In this document: piece by piece, positions 26,836 to 36,857 of the stretch
Numbering within the stretch: position 1 is the stretch's first letter
Layout: the number at the start of each line of letters is the position of its first letter
NCBI RefSeq assembly: GCF_021044425.1
Contig: NZ_JAJNEC010000005.1
Span: 2,232,001-2,296,000, forward strand
DNA from: Niabella pedocola
GTDB lineage: Bacteria > Bacteroidota > Bacteroidia > Chitinophagales > Chitinophagaceae
Length of the DNA: 64,000 bases
Reading direction: 5' to 3'
Position numbers and translations under genes: made by a program
Notes under the pieces: generated by a model
Told to the model about the DNA's origin: nothing
The model's input: the letters and a program-made list of their open reading frames with translations, nothing else
Databases searched by the model: none

Positions 26836-29800
26836 ATGAGGACTTCTGAGGCATTTGTCAGAATCTATTTAACTCTGGGGTTGATAGTTGTGACTTTGTT
26901 TACTAATTCACAACAGTTGCCCAATATAATTCCCCCTGCTCCGCTCACTCGGGAACTGAATAAGTATGTCGATTTTCCTGTGGACTACAGCACTGGAGTT
27001 CCTGAAATTGCTATCCAATTATATACAATAAAAATGAAGGAACTTGAAATTCCTATTGTATTGCGATACCATGCATCTGGAATAAAGAACGGACAGGACG
27101 ATGGTAATGTGGGTCTGGGGTGGAGTTTGAATTGCGATTATCGGATATCAAGGACAATTTATGGTCAGCCCGATTCTCGGGATATTGAAATGAATCCCAG
27201 TTTATATCAATCCAAAATGCAATATTTTGAAAATAATCTCTACTTCCCTCCAATAAGTTGGGATAATATAACGCTAAATGATCGGCATGCCCTGTATCCA
27301 TTTCAAGATCGGGATAAATTCTTGGGTAGATTTCTAACACCAAGCGTAAAAAATGGATTGGGTCTTCAGATACCTTCTGTTAGCGAACCGTTATTAGATG
27401 GAGAATATGATCACTTTTCTTATATGAGTCCCGGAGGAAGCGGAAAATTTATTATAAGTGACCGCGTCAATAAAATAGTTAGTGAAATCAATCCTGGTAG
27501 GAACAGGTTTACCTATTTAGAAGGAACTGCTTCAAATATGACGACAAGTGGAATCATTGGATTTACAATAAAAGATGAGAATCAGAACAAATTTAGTTTT
27601 GGTGAACAGGTCGACAAACTTGGAGCGCGCGTTCTTGAAACAAACATTGGTGCGTATGATTTGAAAAATGTAACAGCATGGGCACTAACGGACATCGATA
27701 CAAAATATGGAGAAAAAGTAAAGTTTCAATATGAAAGTAAGGCGGTAAGCAGTAAATATAAAAGACAGGTTTTAATAAGAATAAAAGACCCGCTGTTAAA
27801 TCAAGGAGCATTCTGGAGCCATTCCATTGATGAAGAAGCAAAACGAACTGATTTTTCGTGTTTTTCCCTTTCATCAATTCATACTCCCACTGAATACGTC
27901 GAATTCGATGTTCAGAATCAAGGTTCGACATATAGGGTGAACCGGATTACAGTAAGGGATTCGCTCAACCAAGCTCAAATTAAAAGAATTGATTTTTATT
28001 ACCACCCGCTATTTCTTGAAACCCATTCATACACATTCCTGGATTCTATAAGGGTTTATGGGAAAGACATGGCAGATGTTCAAACATATAAGTTTGATTA
28101 CTATGATGCCGACGACTATGCACCAGGTTTTTTAAACAATTACTTAGTTCCAGACCAATGGGGATATAACAAAGTTGTGCTAAACCCACATCGGCTACTG
28201 AACATTCAATTCGGGAATGACCATGCCAGAGCAGATGGAGAAGGCCAATCCGGTAATAGGATAAGTGGAAAATTCAGTGATAGTTATCCTGGATATCTTG
28301 AACGCCGAGACGAAAATCCTACACCGGAATTATTTTCTTTAAAGCGAATAAAATATCCTACTGGAGGAAGTACTGTTTATGAGTATGAACCAAATTTAGA
28401 TGCGCATGTTACTCCGCGCTATTTAGGAGGAATTAGAATTAGGTCAATTAGTCATTTCGATGGAAATATATCTTCTGGAAATAGTCTTATTAAAAGTTTG
28501 AACAGGTACTTTCTTTACGAGGGCGGGTATAGTTCGGCCCCCCTTGATTATACGGACTTCCGAAAAGAATTTCCCATCTTCATTCATGATGGTATGAGTT
28601 GGACGAGTAACCGAGGTATTCAGTATTCGAGTAACTATTTTGGTGATCGCACAGAAAGCGAGAATGTTATCAACTACTCCAAAGTGACCGAATTAGTTGC
28701 CTCAGATTATTTAGGCCTCAATGGAAAGGTAACATATAGATATAGTGGGGTAACGAATACTCCAAATCCGTTTTCTATTGAAATAAATGATCCCAATCAT
28801 TTAATGGTTTATTACTTGGGAGGCCCAACGTATATAAAGAACTACCGCCACTGGCAAAAACCTGTTATTCTGGAAAAAAACACCTATGATAAAGATGGGA
28901 AACTCTTAAAGGGAGAGCAGTTTAACTATCAGGTTAGCAACCAGCAAACATTCACTGGCCTAAAAGTTATTCCATATGCATCTGTCACCGGCTCCACTTT
29001 TGATGAATATTTTCCAGTCTATTATGCTGCTATTTCTTCAATGTATAATCATGGGCTCTATTCAGTAGAAACAGGAAATGATCTTTTGAAGGAAAAAAAA
29101 GAAGTACTATATACTGATCATGATTCTATTACAACAACAACGATTTATGATTATAACAACTTGAACCAGGTTACCACGATAAAAACTTTTGATAGCAAGA
29201 ATGATATTCTTGAAAAGAGTGTTATTTATCCCGCTAATATTCCTTATGATGCAAATGCAATGTTAATGCTTCAGGCAAACGATGTAAATAAGGTGCTGGA
29301 GGAATCCGGAAAAAAAAATAATACGCTAATTAGTCAAAGTAAAAATCAATACGTTGAATTGCCCGGGGGGCACTTTGTTCTTTCAAAAATACAACGGTTG
29401 AATTCCCGAAATCAAGCATTGGAAGATGTCGTTCTTTTTAAAAGGCATGATAGCAAGGGAAATGTGCAAAGCCTTTCTAAAGAAAAGGACATGACTGTAA
29501 ATTATCTGTGGGGATATAATTATAGGTTTCCTATAGCTGAAATCAAGGGTGTTGAATATGAGGAGATTGAAAGTATCATTGGAGTATCGCAAATCGAACA
29601 GTTTGTTAGAAAGAAATGGCCAACGTTAAACGAAATTAATCAGTTTTTAATACCCATACGAAATGCGATTCAGAGTGGCACGCTAAAGAATGTAATACTT
29701 ACATCTTTTAGCTATGACCTCAATGCTGGATTAAAAACTCAAACAGATTCAGGGGGCCGAACTGTATACTACGAATATGATGCATTTAACAGATTGTCAG

Positions 29801-29859
29801 CAATCAAAGATGACGAAGGCCGGGTGATAAAAAAAATAGAACATCATTACAGTAACTAG
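26836..29859 (+). CDS. RHS/YD-repeat secreted protein, first of a pair (no core, no tip)
   Basis: 1007 residues. Signal peptide (IYLTLGLIVVTLFTNSQ). The N-terminus reads NKYVDFPVDYSTGVPEIAIQ and LGWSLN, an SpvB-like opening common in Bacteroidetes RHS partner proteins. The body is a YD-repeat beta-shell and the end is a YD motif (VYYEYDAFNRLSAIKDDEGR). It has no RHS core or toxin tip. With the next gene it looks like a two-component RHS shell, analogous to a TcB/TcC split (inference). Confidence 0.82.
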   Translation: MRTSEAFVRIYLTLGLIVVTLFTNSQQLPNIIPPAPLTRELNKYVDFPVDYSTGVPEIAIQLYTIKMKELEIPIVLRYHASGIKNGQDDGNVGLGWSLNCDYRISRTIYGQPDSRDIEMNPSLYQSKMQYFENNLYFPPISWDNITLNDRHALYPFQDRDKFLGRFLTPSVKNGLGLQIPSVSEPLLDGEYDHFSYMSPGGSGKFIISDRVNKIVSEINPGRNRFTYLEGTASNMTTSGIIGFTIKDENQNKFSFGEQVDKLGARVLETNIGAYDLKNVTAWALTDIDTKYGEKVKFQYESKAVSSKYKRQVLIRIKDPLLNQGAFWSHSIDEEAKRTDFSCFSLSSIHTPTEYVEFDVQNQGSTYRVNRITVRDSLNQAQIKRIDFYYHPLFLETHSYTFLDSIRVYGKDMADVQTYKFDYYDADDYAPGFLNNYLVPDQWGYNKVVLNPHRLLNIQFGNDHARADGEGQSGNRISGKFSDSYPGYLERRDENPTPELFSLKRIKYPTGGSTVYEYEPNLDAHVTPRYLGGIRIRSISHFDGNISSGNSLIKSLNRYFLYEGGYSSAPLDYTDFRKEFPIFIHDGMSWTSNRGIQYSSNYFGDRTESENVINYSKVTELVASDYLGLNGKVTYRYSGVTNTPNPFSIEINDPNHLMVYYLGGPTYIKNYRHWQKPVILEKNTYDKDGKLLKGEQFNYQVSNQQTFTGLKVIPYASVTGSTFDEYFPVYYAAISSMYNHGLYSVETGNDLLKEKKEVLYTDHDSITTTTIYDYNNLNQVTTIKTFDSKNDILEKSVIYPANIPYDANAMLMLQANDVNKVLEESGKKNNTLISQSKNQYVELPGGHFVLSKIQRLNSRNQALEDVVLFKRHDSKGNVQSLSKEKDMTVNYLWGYNYRFPIAEIKGVEYEEIESIIGVSQIEQFVRKKWPTLNEINQFLIPIRNAIQSGTLKNVILTSFSYDLNAGLKTQTDSGGRTVYYEYDAFNRLSAIKDDEGRVIKKIEHHYSN

Positions 29860-29936
29860 ATTTCAGTCAAAATCCGTAAAGCGATTTTTAATGCCGGGAT
29901 ATCAAAAGAGAGTGCACGTAAAGTGGGAATGCATAT

Positions 29937-32900
29937 ATGGATAATCCAAAAAACTCAGCGATGAAGCTAAGAAAATGTTATAGAATCAGAACAAAGTGTG
30001 GCATTTTATGCTATTTAATAGGTATAATAGTTTTCCTGATTTGTTTCAAAAGTGCGGATGCACAGCAAGGGAGTACGATTAATAATCCTATTTCAATGGG
30101 TGTTTATACGGTCGATTTAAGTGAGGATTACCTTGCTTATTGCTATACGACAGGTAACGGCAATACGTACGGAGGAACCGGCGAAGATGCCTTTTATAGG
30201 TTTACTGTTAATGGTAATGCAGATTTAGATGTGATGCTGTATTATGCAATTCAAAATAAAGTTTATTTGTTGAATTCAAATGGTGTAGAAATAATGAGTC
30301 TGGATTTTACTTCCACTATCTATAACGCACAAATAAGTATTGCTCCTGGTACCTATTATATGGTTGTTGAAGGCGGGGGAACAAATACTGGAGGCGTAAC
30401 GCTGGAGGTGATTTTTGGTGTTAAAGATAATTCAGGAGGGACGCTTCCTACTGAAGGAATAAATATGTCCAATGCTATTAAAATAGGGTATTATAGAGAT
30501 ATCGATGTTCTATACACCTTTTCAGATAGCAGGAGAAATGCACCTTCATTCGGATATGGAAATAATATGGGACAACCAAGTGATGATATTTACTATACAT
30601 TAACTGTGATAGATAGTGCGGACCTTGAGATCTCACTATGTGGTTCGTCTACGCCTACATACCTTTATCTGTTAAATGATGCAGGAGGAGTTATTCATGC
30701 TGATCGTGAAAGCGGTCCGCTCTGTTTAAATCTATCATCATCTATTGTTACAAGGGTCAAGGCTGGGACCTATTATATTGTAATGGAAGGGGTAGATGAT
30801 GGGTGGGGAGATCTTAATCTATCTGTAAAAACATTAATAAGAAAGCCATCACTTCCAAGATTGCCGGCCATTCAGCCGTATACGGGATATACGCCTATTA
30901 ATTATATTAGAACCTGGACGGCAACTGCTCCCGTTACAGATCCGGCGAGTTTGCCGGAAAGAGGGATGCATGAGGTAAAACAAACTACTCAATATTTTGA
31001 TGGGTTAGGAAGAATTCTGCAAACGGTGCAAAAAAAGGGTTCTATAGTTACCAATGAAGCCAATATTCTGGATACTGCAGGAGCAACAGATCTGGTCACG
31101 CCTGTCTTATATGATGGTTTTGGCCGCGAGCAATTCAGCTTTTCGACATATGCAGCGTCAAATTCAGATGGGTTGTTTAAGCTGAATCCTATTGCAGAAC
31201 ATCAGCAATTTATGACTTCAAAATATGCAACCCAGGGTGAGTCAAATTACTATGGACAGACTATTTTCGAAGCGTCTCCTTTAAACCGGCCGTTGGAAAA
31301 TTTCGCTGCAGGGAAGAATTGGGTGGGCTCAATAGTTAGAGCAAGCGAAGAGAACCGGCATAGTATCAAAAGTAAATATTGGGTAAATGCAAATACAGAT
31401 TCTGTAAGAATCTGGAATATAACAGACGGAGTGCTTTCTACTACTATTAACAGCGTTTATATAACAAGTCAAACCTATCCTGCTGGTGAATTGTATAAGA
31501 GTGTAGTTGTAGACGAGCATCAAAAACAGGTTATAACATTTAAAGATAAAAAGGGGCAACTAATACTGAAAAAAGTGCAATTGCTGGATAATGCGGCAGA
31601 TATCGGGGATGGCCGGGGCCATACCGGTTGGTTGTGCACGTATTATCTTTATGATGATTTGGGTAACCTGAGATGTGTTATTCAACCAGAAGGCGTTAGG
31701 ACAATGAATGACGTTAATAGCTGGGTACTTACAGAAACCTTACGGAAGGAACAATGTTTTCAATATGAATATGATGGAAGACAAAGAATGATCGTTAAAA
31801 AAGTGCCGGGGTCGGCGGAGGAAATAATGGTATATGATGTGCGGGACCGGCTGGTAATGACCCAGGACGGGAACCTGCGTAGCCAGGGTAACTGGAAGTA
31901 TACACAGTACGATAAGCTGAACCGGCCGGCAAAAACGGGCTTGATCAATCTCCAGGACAACGATCCGAATACGCACTGGAATGCTGCAATGTCCAAAACG
32001 GGAAATGCCAATGAGGCCATACAATATCCAACCAATGACCTATTGAGCAACGCTACGATATTGACGCAGACATTTTATGACGATTATAGCTGGGTAGGCA
32101 CGGAAACGGCCAGTGGTCTGAATGAAAATTACGATATGGGTTCAGACAGCTATTTCTTACCCGCATCTGATACGCAGTTTCCTTATGCGCAAGCCAACCA
32201 GAAAGACACACGTACCAGGGGCCTGGTGACTGGAACAAAGGTCAATATACTAGGTACTCCGAACTATACCTATACGCTTACGATTTATGATGATAAGGCC
32301 CGTCCGATCCAAGTAAAAACCAAAAACCATACAACGGGGTCGGATATAGTCACTACTCAATACAGCTGGAGCGGTCAGCCGCTGACGGTGGTGAGCCGGG
32401 AAAATAATGCAGGCGGTACTGCCATTACAGTAACCACGGTGACCAAAAATAGCTATGATGCTCTGGGGCGTGTGGTTAGGATCACCAAGAATATGAGCAG
32501 CAGTACGGGGCTGAGCAGCGGGGATAAGATTATTGCAGTGAATAAATATGATGAATTGGGCCAGCTGGTTGGTAAAACCCTGGGCGCCACGGATGCCAAT
32601 GGTACAGCCGGAGCTGAAACACAAAGATATGAATACAATGTAAGAGGGTGGTTATTGGGCATGAACCGGGGTTATGCCAGCGGAAGTAATAATAACAGCA
32701 ATTTTGGATTTGAATTGAATTACGATCAATATCCTTCTTTTGGCGGTTCGGTTGGTAACCGGTATTACAATGGTAATATCGGGGGCATGAGCTGGCGGGG
32801 CAAGACCGGAAATGCCGAAATAAGACGATATGATTTCAGTTATGATAATGCCAACCGGTTGATGAATGCCGACTTTAAACAATACAATGGCAGCAATTAT

Positions 32901-34508
32901 ACGGCTACCGGAACTTTTAACAGCCGGATGGGTGATGGTAATCCGTTGAACCCGGAAAGTGCGTATGACTACAACGGGAATATAAAGGCGATGACCCAGC
33001 AGGGCCTGGCTGGCAGCAGCTCCATATTGATGGATCAGCTAATCTACAGATATCTCCCTGGCAGCAATAAACTGGCAAAAGTAACGGACCAGGTTGGCGA
33101 TACGCGGAGCTACCAGTTGGGCGATTTTAACGACGGTGCCAACAGTGGTGACGACTATGCTTATGATGCAAACGGGAACCTTACAAAAGATGAGAACAAA
33201 GGGATCCAAACAATTAATTATAATATCTTAAATTTACCACAGCAAATTGATGTTACGGGCAAGGGGACGATCAGTTATCAATACGACGCATTAGGTAACA
33301 AACTGAGCAAAACGGTAATCGAGGGTAGTGGCCAGAAGATAACCACCTATCTGGGCGGGATGATCTTTGAAAATGATGTATTGCAGCATATTGGTATGGA
33401 AGAAGGGCGGTTCCGTCCTAGTGGTACGGCCTTTACCGCGGATTACTTCCTGAAGGACCATTTAGGGAATGTGCGCTCGATGATCAATGAGAACGGAACC
33501 TTGTTGGAAGAAACGCATTATTATCCGTTCGGGTTGACGATGAAAGGAATCTCGATGCAGGGAAATGTTGCCTCTTTACAAAACAAACATCTATATAATG
33601 GGAAGGAATTGCAAGAAGATTTGGGACTGAACCAGTATGATTTTGGCGCCAGATTTTATGATCCTGTTATTGGTAGGTGGCATGCTGTTGATCCATTGAC
33701 GGAGAAAACAGCGGAATGGTCTCCATATACCTATGCAATCAATGACCCGATTCGTTTTATCGATCCAAATGGTATGGAAGTTTATGAGACTGCAACAGGT
33801 CGTGCTGAAGGAACACTTCCCAATCCTCCCTTTAAATTTTACGGACCGGACAATAGACCGTTCAACATATTTAAACTATTAAATGGCGATTATGCTGAGT
33901 ATGATGGTTGGAGTGGTGAGGATCCTGAAAAAAGAAAGAAAAATAGAGGCTATACCAATAAGGGAGAGGGCGGTGCCCAGTTTTGGATTCGAGAGTCTGA
34001 ATATACAGAACCATTAGAAGCTACAGGGTCCGAACATTCAAAATTGGTGACATATGGAAATGAGCGAACAGTAGCAACTCCATATGAAGATGATATACTT
34101 ATGACCGAAATTTTCAAATCTTCTGCCGGCATGGCTTTCGGTTATGGGATTAATTTGATGACAAAAAGTCAATTTGTCGGATCAGTGATCGGTGTTGGGG
34201 TGGGCTATGGCCTAAATGCTTTCAAGATTCAAAAAAGAATGATTGCAACGGTAGTGGATATAGGAAATTGGTATGGAAAAATTCGATTTAATGGATTTAC
34301 GGGAGAGGTTTATTCACAGAACTATTATGGCTTTAAAGTAAATAGAACCGAAGTGATAAATTCTTACAATCAAGTTAGAATTGTCTCTGTGATAACAGGT
34401 AAGGTTGTTTGGGAAGCACGAAAAGGGGATCCAGGGTATGATGCAAACCCATTTTTGAGGAATAAGAAAAGTACATTGCCGCAAAAAATCGAGTTTAAAG
34501 ATTTCTAA
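29937..34508 (+). CDS. RHS polymorphic toxin with PPC-like N-terminus, DUF6443 and unknown tip
   Basis: 1523 residues from ATG 29937 (ATG 29961 also works; either leaves a signal peptide GIIVFLICFKSADAQ). Two pre-peptidase C-like sandwiches (about 50-170 and 180-300; YYMVVEGGG, YYIVMEGVDDGWGDL), a DUF6443-type segment (~320-480, TQYFDGLGRILQTVQKKG), YD repeats, then the core DHLGNVRSM, THYYPFGLTMKG, YDPVIGRWHAVDPL and DPIRFIDPNGM. The tip after ~1280 has a glycine-rich, possibly membrane-active stretch and a beta-rich end; family unknown. Confidence 0.88.
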   Translation: MDNPKNSAMKLRKCYRIRTKCGILCYLIGIIVFLICFKSADAQQGSTINNPISMGVYTVDLSEDYLAYCYTTGNGNTYGGTGEDAFYRFTVNGNADLDVMLYYAIQNKVYLLNSNGVEIMSLDFTSTIYNAQISIAPGTYYMVVEGGGTNTGGVTLEVIFGVKDNSGGTLPTEGINMSNAIKIGYYRDIDVLYTFSDSRRNAPSFGYGNNMGQPSDDIYYTLTVIDSADLEISLCGSSTPTYLYLLNDAGGVIHADRESGPLCLNLSSSIVTRVKAGTYYIVMEGVDDGWGDLNLSVKTLIRKPSLPRLPAIQPYTGYTPINYIRTWTATAPVTDPASLPERGMHEVKQTTQYFDGLGRILQTVQKKGSIVTNEANILDTAGATDLVTPVLYDGFGREQFSFSTYAASNSDGLFKLNPIAEHQQFMTSKYATQGESNYYGQTIFEASPLNRPLENFAAGKNWVGSIVRASEENRHSIKSKYWVNANTDSVRIWNITDGVLSTTINSVYITSQTYPAGELYKSVVVDEHQKQVITFKDKKGQLILKKVQLLDNAADIGDGRGHTGWLCTYYLYDDLGNLRCVIQPEGVRTMNDVNSWVLTETLRKEQCFQYEYDGRQRMIVKKVPGSAEEIMVYDVRDRLVMTQDGNLRSQGNWKYTQYDKLNRPAKTGLINLQDNDPNTHWNAAMSKTGNANEAIQYPTNDLLSNATILTQTFYDDYSWVGTETASGLNENYDMGSDSYFLPASDTQFPYAQANQKDTRTRGLVTGTKVNILGTPNYTYTLTIYDDKARPIQVKTKNHTTGSDIVTTQYSWSGQPLTVVSRENNAGGTAITVTTVTKNSYDALGRVVRITKNMSSSTGLSSGDKIIAVNKYDELGQLVGKTLGATDANGTAGAETQRYEYNVRGWLLGMNRGYASGSNNNSNFGFELNYDQYPSFGGSVGNRYYNGNIGGMSWRGKTGNAEIRRYDFSYDNANRLMNADFKQYNGSNYTATGTFNSRMGDGNPLNPESAYDYNGNIKAMTQQGLAGSSSILMDQLIYRYLPGSNKLAKVTDQVGDTRSYQLGDFNDGANSGDDYAYDANGNLTKDENKGIQTINYNILNLPQQIDVTGKGTISYQYDALGNKLSKTVIEGSGQKITTYLGGMIFENDVLQHIGMEEGRFRPSGTAFTADYFLKDHLGNVRSMINENGTLLEETHYYPFGLTMKGISMQGNVASLQNKHLYNGKELQEDLGLNQYDFGARFYDPVIGRWHAVDPLTEKTAEWSPYTYAINDPIRFIDPNGMEVYETATGRAEGTLPNPPFKFYGPDNRPFNIFKLLNGDYAEYDGWSGEDPEKRKKNRGYTNKGEGGAQFWIRESEYTEPLEATGSEHSKLVTYGNERTVATPYEDDILMTEIFKSSAGMAFGYGINLMTKSQFVGSVIGVGVGYGLNAFKIQKRMIATVVDIGNWYGKIRFNGFTGEVYSQNYYGFKVNRTEVINSYNQVRIVSVITGKVVWEARKGDPGYDANPFLRNKKSTLPQKIEFKDF

Positions 34509-34509
34509 A

Positions 34510-34935
34510 ATGAGAAATATTTTGACCTATTTTATAGGTGCAGTTACATCACTGTTTTTTCTGCGTGACTTAATAGTAAAACTAAACAGTTGGTTAAATA
34601 CTGTCGATTTCGCTCTTTCGCAAATAAATGATTTCTTTCTAATCGCATCGAATTGTTTTCTATCGTATCTATTTTCGCTGGTTTTTTTTACAATAGGAGC
34701 ACAAACAAGAAAAAAGGTTATAAAACTGAAAAATGCGGTAATATTTGTTCTACTTACGATCGGCGCGATTATTATTTCAAGTATTGGGTACACGGTGTGT
34801 TTTAAACTTTTAGGGCGAGCTTCCGTACGACCCGGACAAATGCTACCTCTTTGGGTGGCGGTTCCTCTTTTAATTTTTATTATAGGTACTTATTTTAGTA
34901 AGTTGGAACCCGAGGAGAAAATAATTGAACATTGA
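34510..34935 (+). CDS. Four-helix membrane protein, candidate immunity for the RHS3 tip
   Basis: 141 residues starting 1 base after the RHS3 stop. Four hydrophobic segments (ILTYFIGAVTSLFFLRDLIV, CFLSYLFSLVFFTIGA, VIFVLLTIGAIIISSIGYTV, LWVAVPLLIFIIGTYF). Position and topology fit an inner-membrane immunity protein against a membrane-acting tip. No family recognised. Confidence 0.65.
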   Translation: MRNILTYFIGAVTSLFFLRDLIVKLNSWLNTVDFALSQINDFFLIASNCFLSYLFSLVFFTIGAQTRKKVIKLKNAVIFVLLTIGAIIISSIGYTVCFKLLGRASVRPGQMLPLWVAVPLLIFIIGTYFSKLEPEEKIIEH

Positions 34936-34983
34936 TTTCAATTCAATTCCTGTTGCAAGTATGTCGTATATCCCTTCTCGGGT

Positions 34984-35038
34984 AGGTCTGTCAACAAGGT
35001 TTGTGCAAAGCCGGGCTGTGCGAGAACCATTACTTTTA
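34984..35038 (+). repeat. Cassette-junction hairpin element, copy C
   Basis: Third copy of the element at 15420 and 16135: GGTCTGT (34985-34991), AAGGTTTGTGCA, CTGTGC and TTACTT in the same order. An outer stem TTCTCG/CGAGAA (about 34976-34981 and 35021-35026) is possible here. It lies after the RHS3 immunity candidate, as copy A lies after the RHS1 one. Confidence 0.6.
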
Positions 35039-35179
35039 TTTCGACTGAGCTAAAAGGCGCTAATGTGACGGCTGCTTTATTTTCTTCAAGGAGCTACCTA
35101 TACACCCAGAGCGCCGCCTATTTTGGGGCCAGCTGATGGGCTGACATTATTGAAAACCTAGCAAGTTGTGGCTGGACTA

Positions 35180-35600
35180 GTGACAACGCTAAAAAATAGT
35201 AATTTATTTATTACAATCGTGTCTCTGTATTGTTCCTGTATCCATTCTATGAATGAAAGGATTAGTAATTTCGAAGAATTGTTATCCAACGAAAAAAAAG
35301 GAGATGTATCTGTTATAATAAAATAAAAATAATATTTTTAGATTATAACTCTAAAAAACTGTTGCCGATTGCAAAGTATATGGCGGATTGTGTTAAGTAT
35401 TGTATGCAAATGTTGATGTGGTAAATCAGTATTTTGGAATTTATAATAGATATCCTGACGACTCTTTGGATCTTTTAAAAGTGAACAGTATCGATGGACG
35501 GGAAATAATGAAATATTATAATCAGGCCATAAAGCTAAAGGCGCGTGACATTTTTCAATATAAATTAATAAACGCGGAAGGATTAGATTTATTTAAGTAA
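35180..35600 (+). pseudogene. Decayed lipoprotein gene (two frameshifts)
   Basis: GTG 35180 opens a lipoprotein signal (NLFITIVSLYCSC) and continues MNERISNFEELLSNEKKGDV to a TAA at 35324. A second frame carries FLDYNSKKLLPIAKYMADCV up to about 35400. A third frame (35400-35600) carries LYANVDVVNQYFGIYNRYPD and ends GLDLFK. Read together they form one ~138-residue lipoprotein with two frame breaks. Poly-A runs lie near the first break. Its role may have been immunity; only position supports this. Confidence 0.6.
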
Positions 35601-35629
35601 CAGGGTATAAAAACAAATAGTAATTTGTA

Positions 35630-36004
35630 ATGACTATGAAAGTTTTGTCAGTATTATATGCTGCGTTTTTAATTCTGTTCTGTTTACAAACAACCTTTTT
35701 AATAATGGCAACAGCACACGAGGTTGATTTGTCATTTTTAATTATTAATAGTTTATCCGTAGCCATTTTTGTAGTTACAGCATACTTTCTTTCTAAGTTT
35801 TACTTTTCAAAAGCAAGGCGATCTGTTTTATTGATTTTAATGTTTTTTGTGGTGATGATTTTTGGTTACTACTGCTATGATATTTTTAGTAAGGGGGACA
35901 TAAAAAATATTTTTGCTTATCAACCATTAGTGGGGCTTTTGCTTGGGATGCTAATTTTAGCAAAATTAGCATTTCAGGGGAGAAATAGGGTAGGAAAGAT
36001 ATAG
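35630..36004 (+). CDS. Small four-helix membrane protein
   Basis: 124 residues (ATG 35630; ATG 35636 also possible). Four hydrophobic spans: LYAAFLILFCLQTTFLIM, FLIINSLSVAIFVVTAYFL, SVLLILMFFVVMIFGYYC and PLVGLLLGMLILAKLAF. No family recognised. Lies within toxin-immunity debris; possible orphan immunity protein. Strongly AT-rich like its neighbours. Confidence 0.6.
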   Translation: MTMKVLSVLYAAFLILFCLQTTFLIMATAHEVDLSFLIINSLSVAIFVVTAYFLSKFYFSKARRSVLLILMFFVVMIFGYYCYDIFSKGDIKNIFAYQPLVGLLLGMLILAKLAFQGRNRVGKI

Positions 36005-36282
36005 GCAATAAAAATTTTGAATTTCTTTGGCGGTGGTATCAATAGGACGAAATAGGGTTAATTTGTTTTTTGTTCGGTTTGGATAGAACGGGCTTCCTCG
36101 AAATTAATATCCGTTCTGCATAGCTTTTTTGGATTGTTTCTGATCATACACCGAGGGGAACTATTTAAGAAATCCATCCTGATGTACGTCTTTAGTTATT
36201 CCGTTGGGCATAGAATATTTGAAGAAATAAAAGATTACAACGATGTTCAGCGCAAATCGTATTCATTGCAAAAGAAAAACGG
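36005..36282. other. Gene-free AT-rich spacer
   Basis: No credible ORF, hairpin or RNA gene seen. Confidence 0.35.
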
Positions 36283-36498
36283 ATGTTGGCATTAAGTATA
36301 ATTAAGATAGCAGTGTCGATTGTTCTTTTACTTGTTGGGTTATTTCTGATTTACTCAGGGATTAAAAAAAAAGACAGTTTAAAAAAGAAAATGTTAGATG
36401 TAAGTATCCCTCCTTCCCCAAGAAATTTCAGTAAGCTATATCGATTTCTGGTTGGTATTTTTTGCATTTATGTGGGGATCAGCATATTTTTACTATGA
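36283..36498 (+). CDS. Two-helix small membrane protein
   Basis: 71 residues from ATG 36283: IAVSIVLLLVGLFLIYSGI, a lysine-rich loop (KKKDSLKKKM), then FLVGIFCIYVGISIFLL. No family recognised. Sits between orphan cassette pieces; possibly an immunity protein. Confidence 0.5.
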   Translation: MLALSIIKIAVSIVLLLVGLFLIYSGIKKKDSLKKKMLDVSIPPSPRNFSKLYRFLVGIFCIYVGISIFLL

Positions 36499-36519
36499 TT
36501 AAATTTTTATCTCCAATAA

Positions 36520-36849
36520 TGCGGGAGTACCGCTTGCTTTTTTAATGTTCAAGTTACTGTTGGTGCCGAGAAAGGAATTATTTCTGGCGAGATTACAGTT
36601 TCAAATGGAGTAATAAATTTTCATAATATTGAAGTTGTAAGTGCAAGAGGAGGACTAGGAACTATACAGACACAGAATACAATAGGGGCATCCACATTTT
36701 TAAATTTGCAAAAAGAAATAACTGATATTTCGAGGGCGGGAGGTTATAATAAGGCGACAATTGAGTTTTCTAGACTTCGTCCTCCAGGATCTAAGTTGCC
36801 TGATACGGGCACTAGAGTTATAACTTTATTTGATAATACCAAGAAATAA
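36520..36849 (+). pseudogene. Orphan toxin-tip fragment without a start codon
   Basis: An open frame of ~109 codons begins directly after an in-frame TAA (36517-36519), has no ATG near its start and ends at TAA 36847. It reads FNVQVTVGAEKGIISGEITV, LQKEITDISRAGGYNKATIE and FSRLRPPGSKLPDTGTRV. The phrase with a helix followed by GYNKATIEFSR resembles several short Bacteroidetes RHS/CdiA tips. It is followed 8 bases later by an immunity-like gene, so it is probably the displaced 3' end of an old RHS gene. Confidence 0.6.
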
Positions 36850-36857
36850 ATTTAAGT

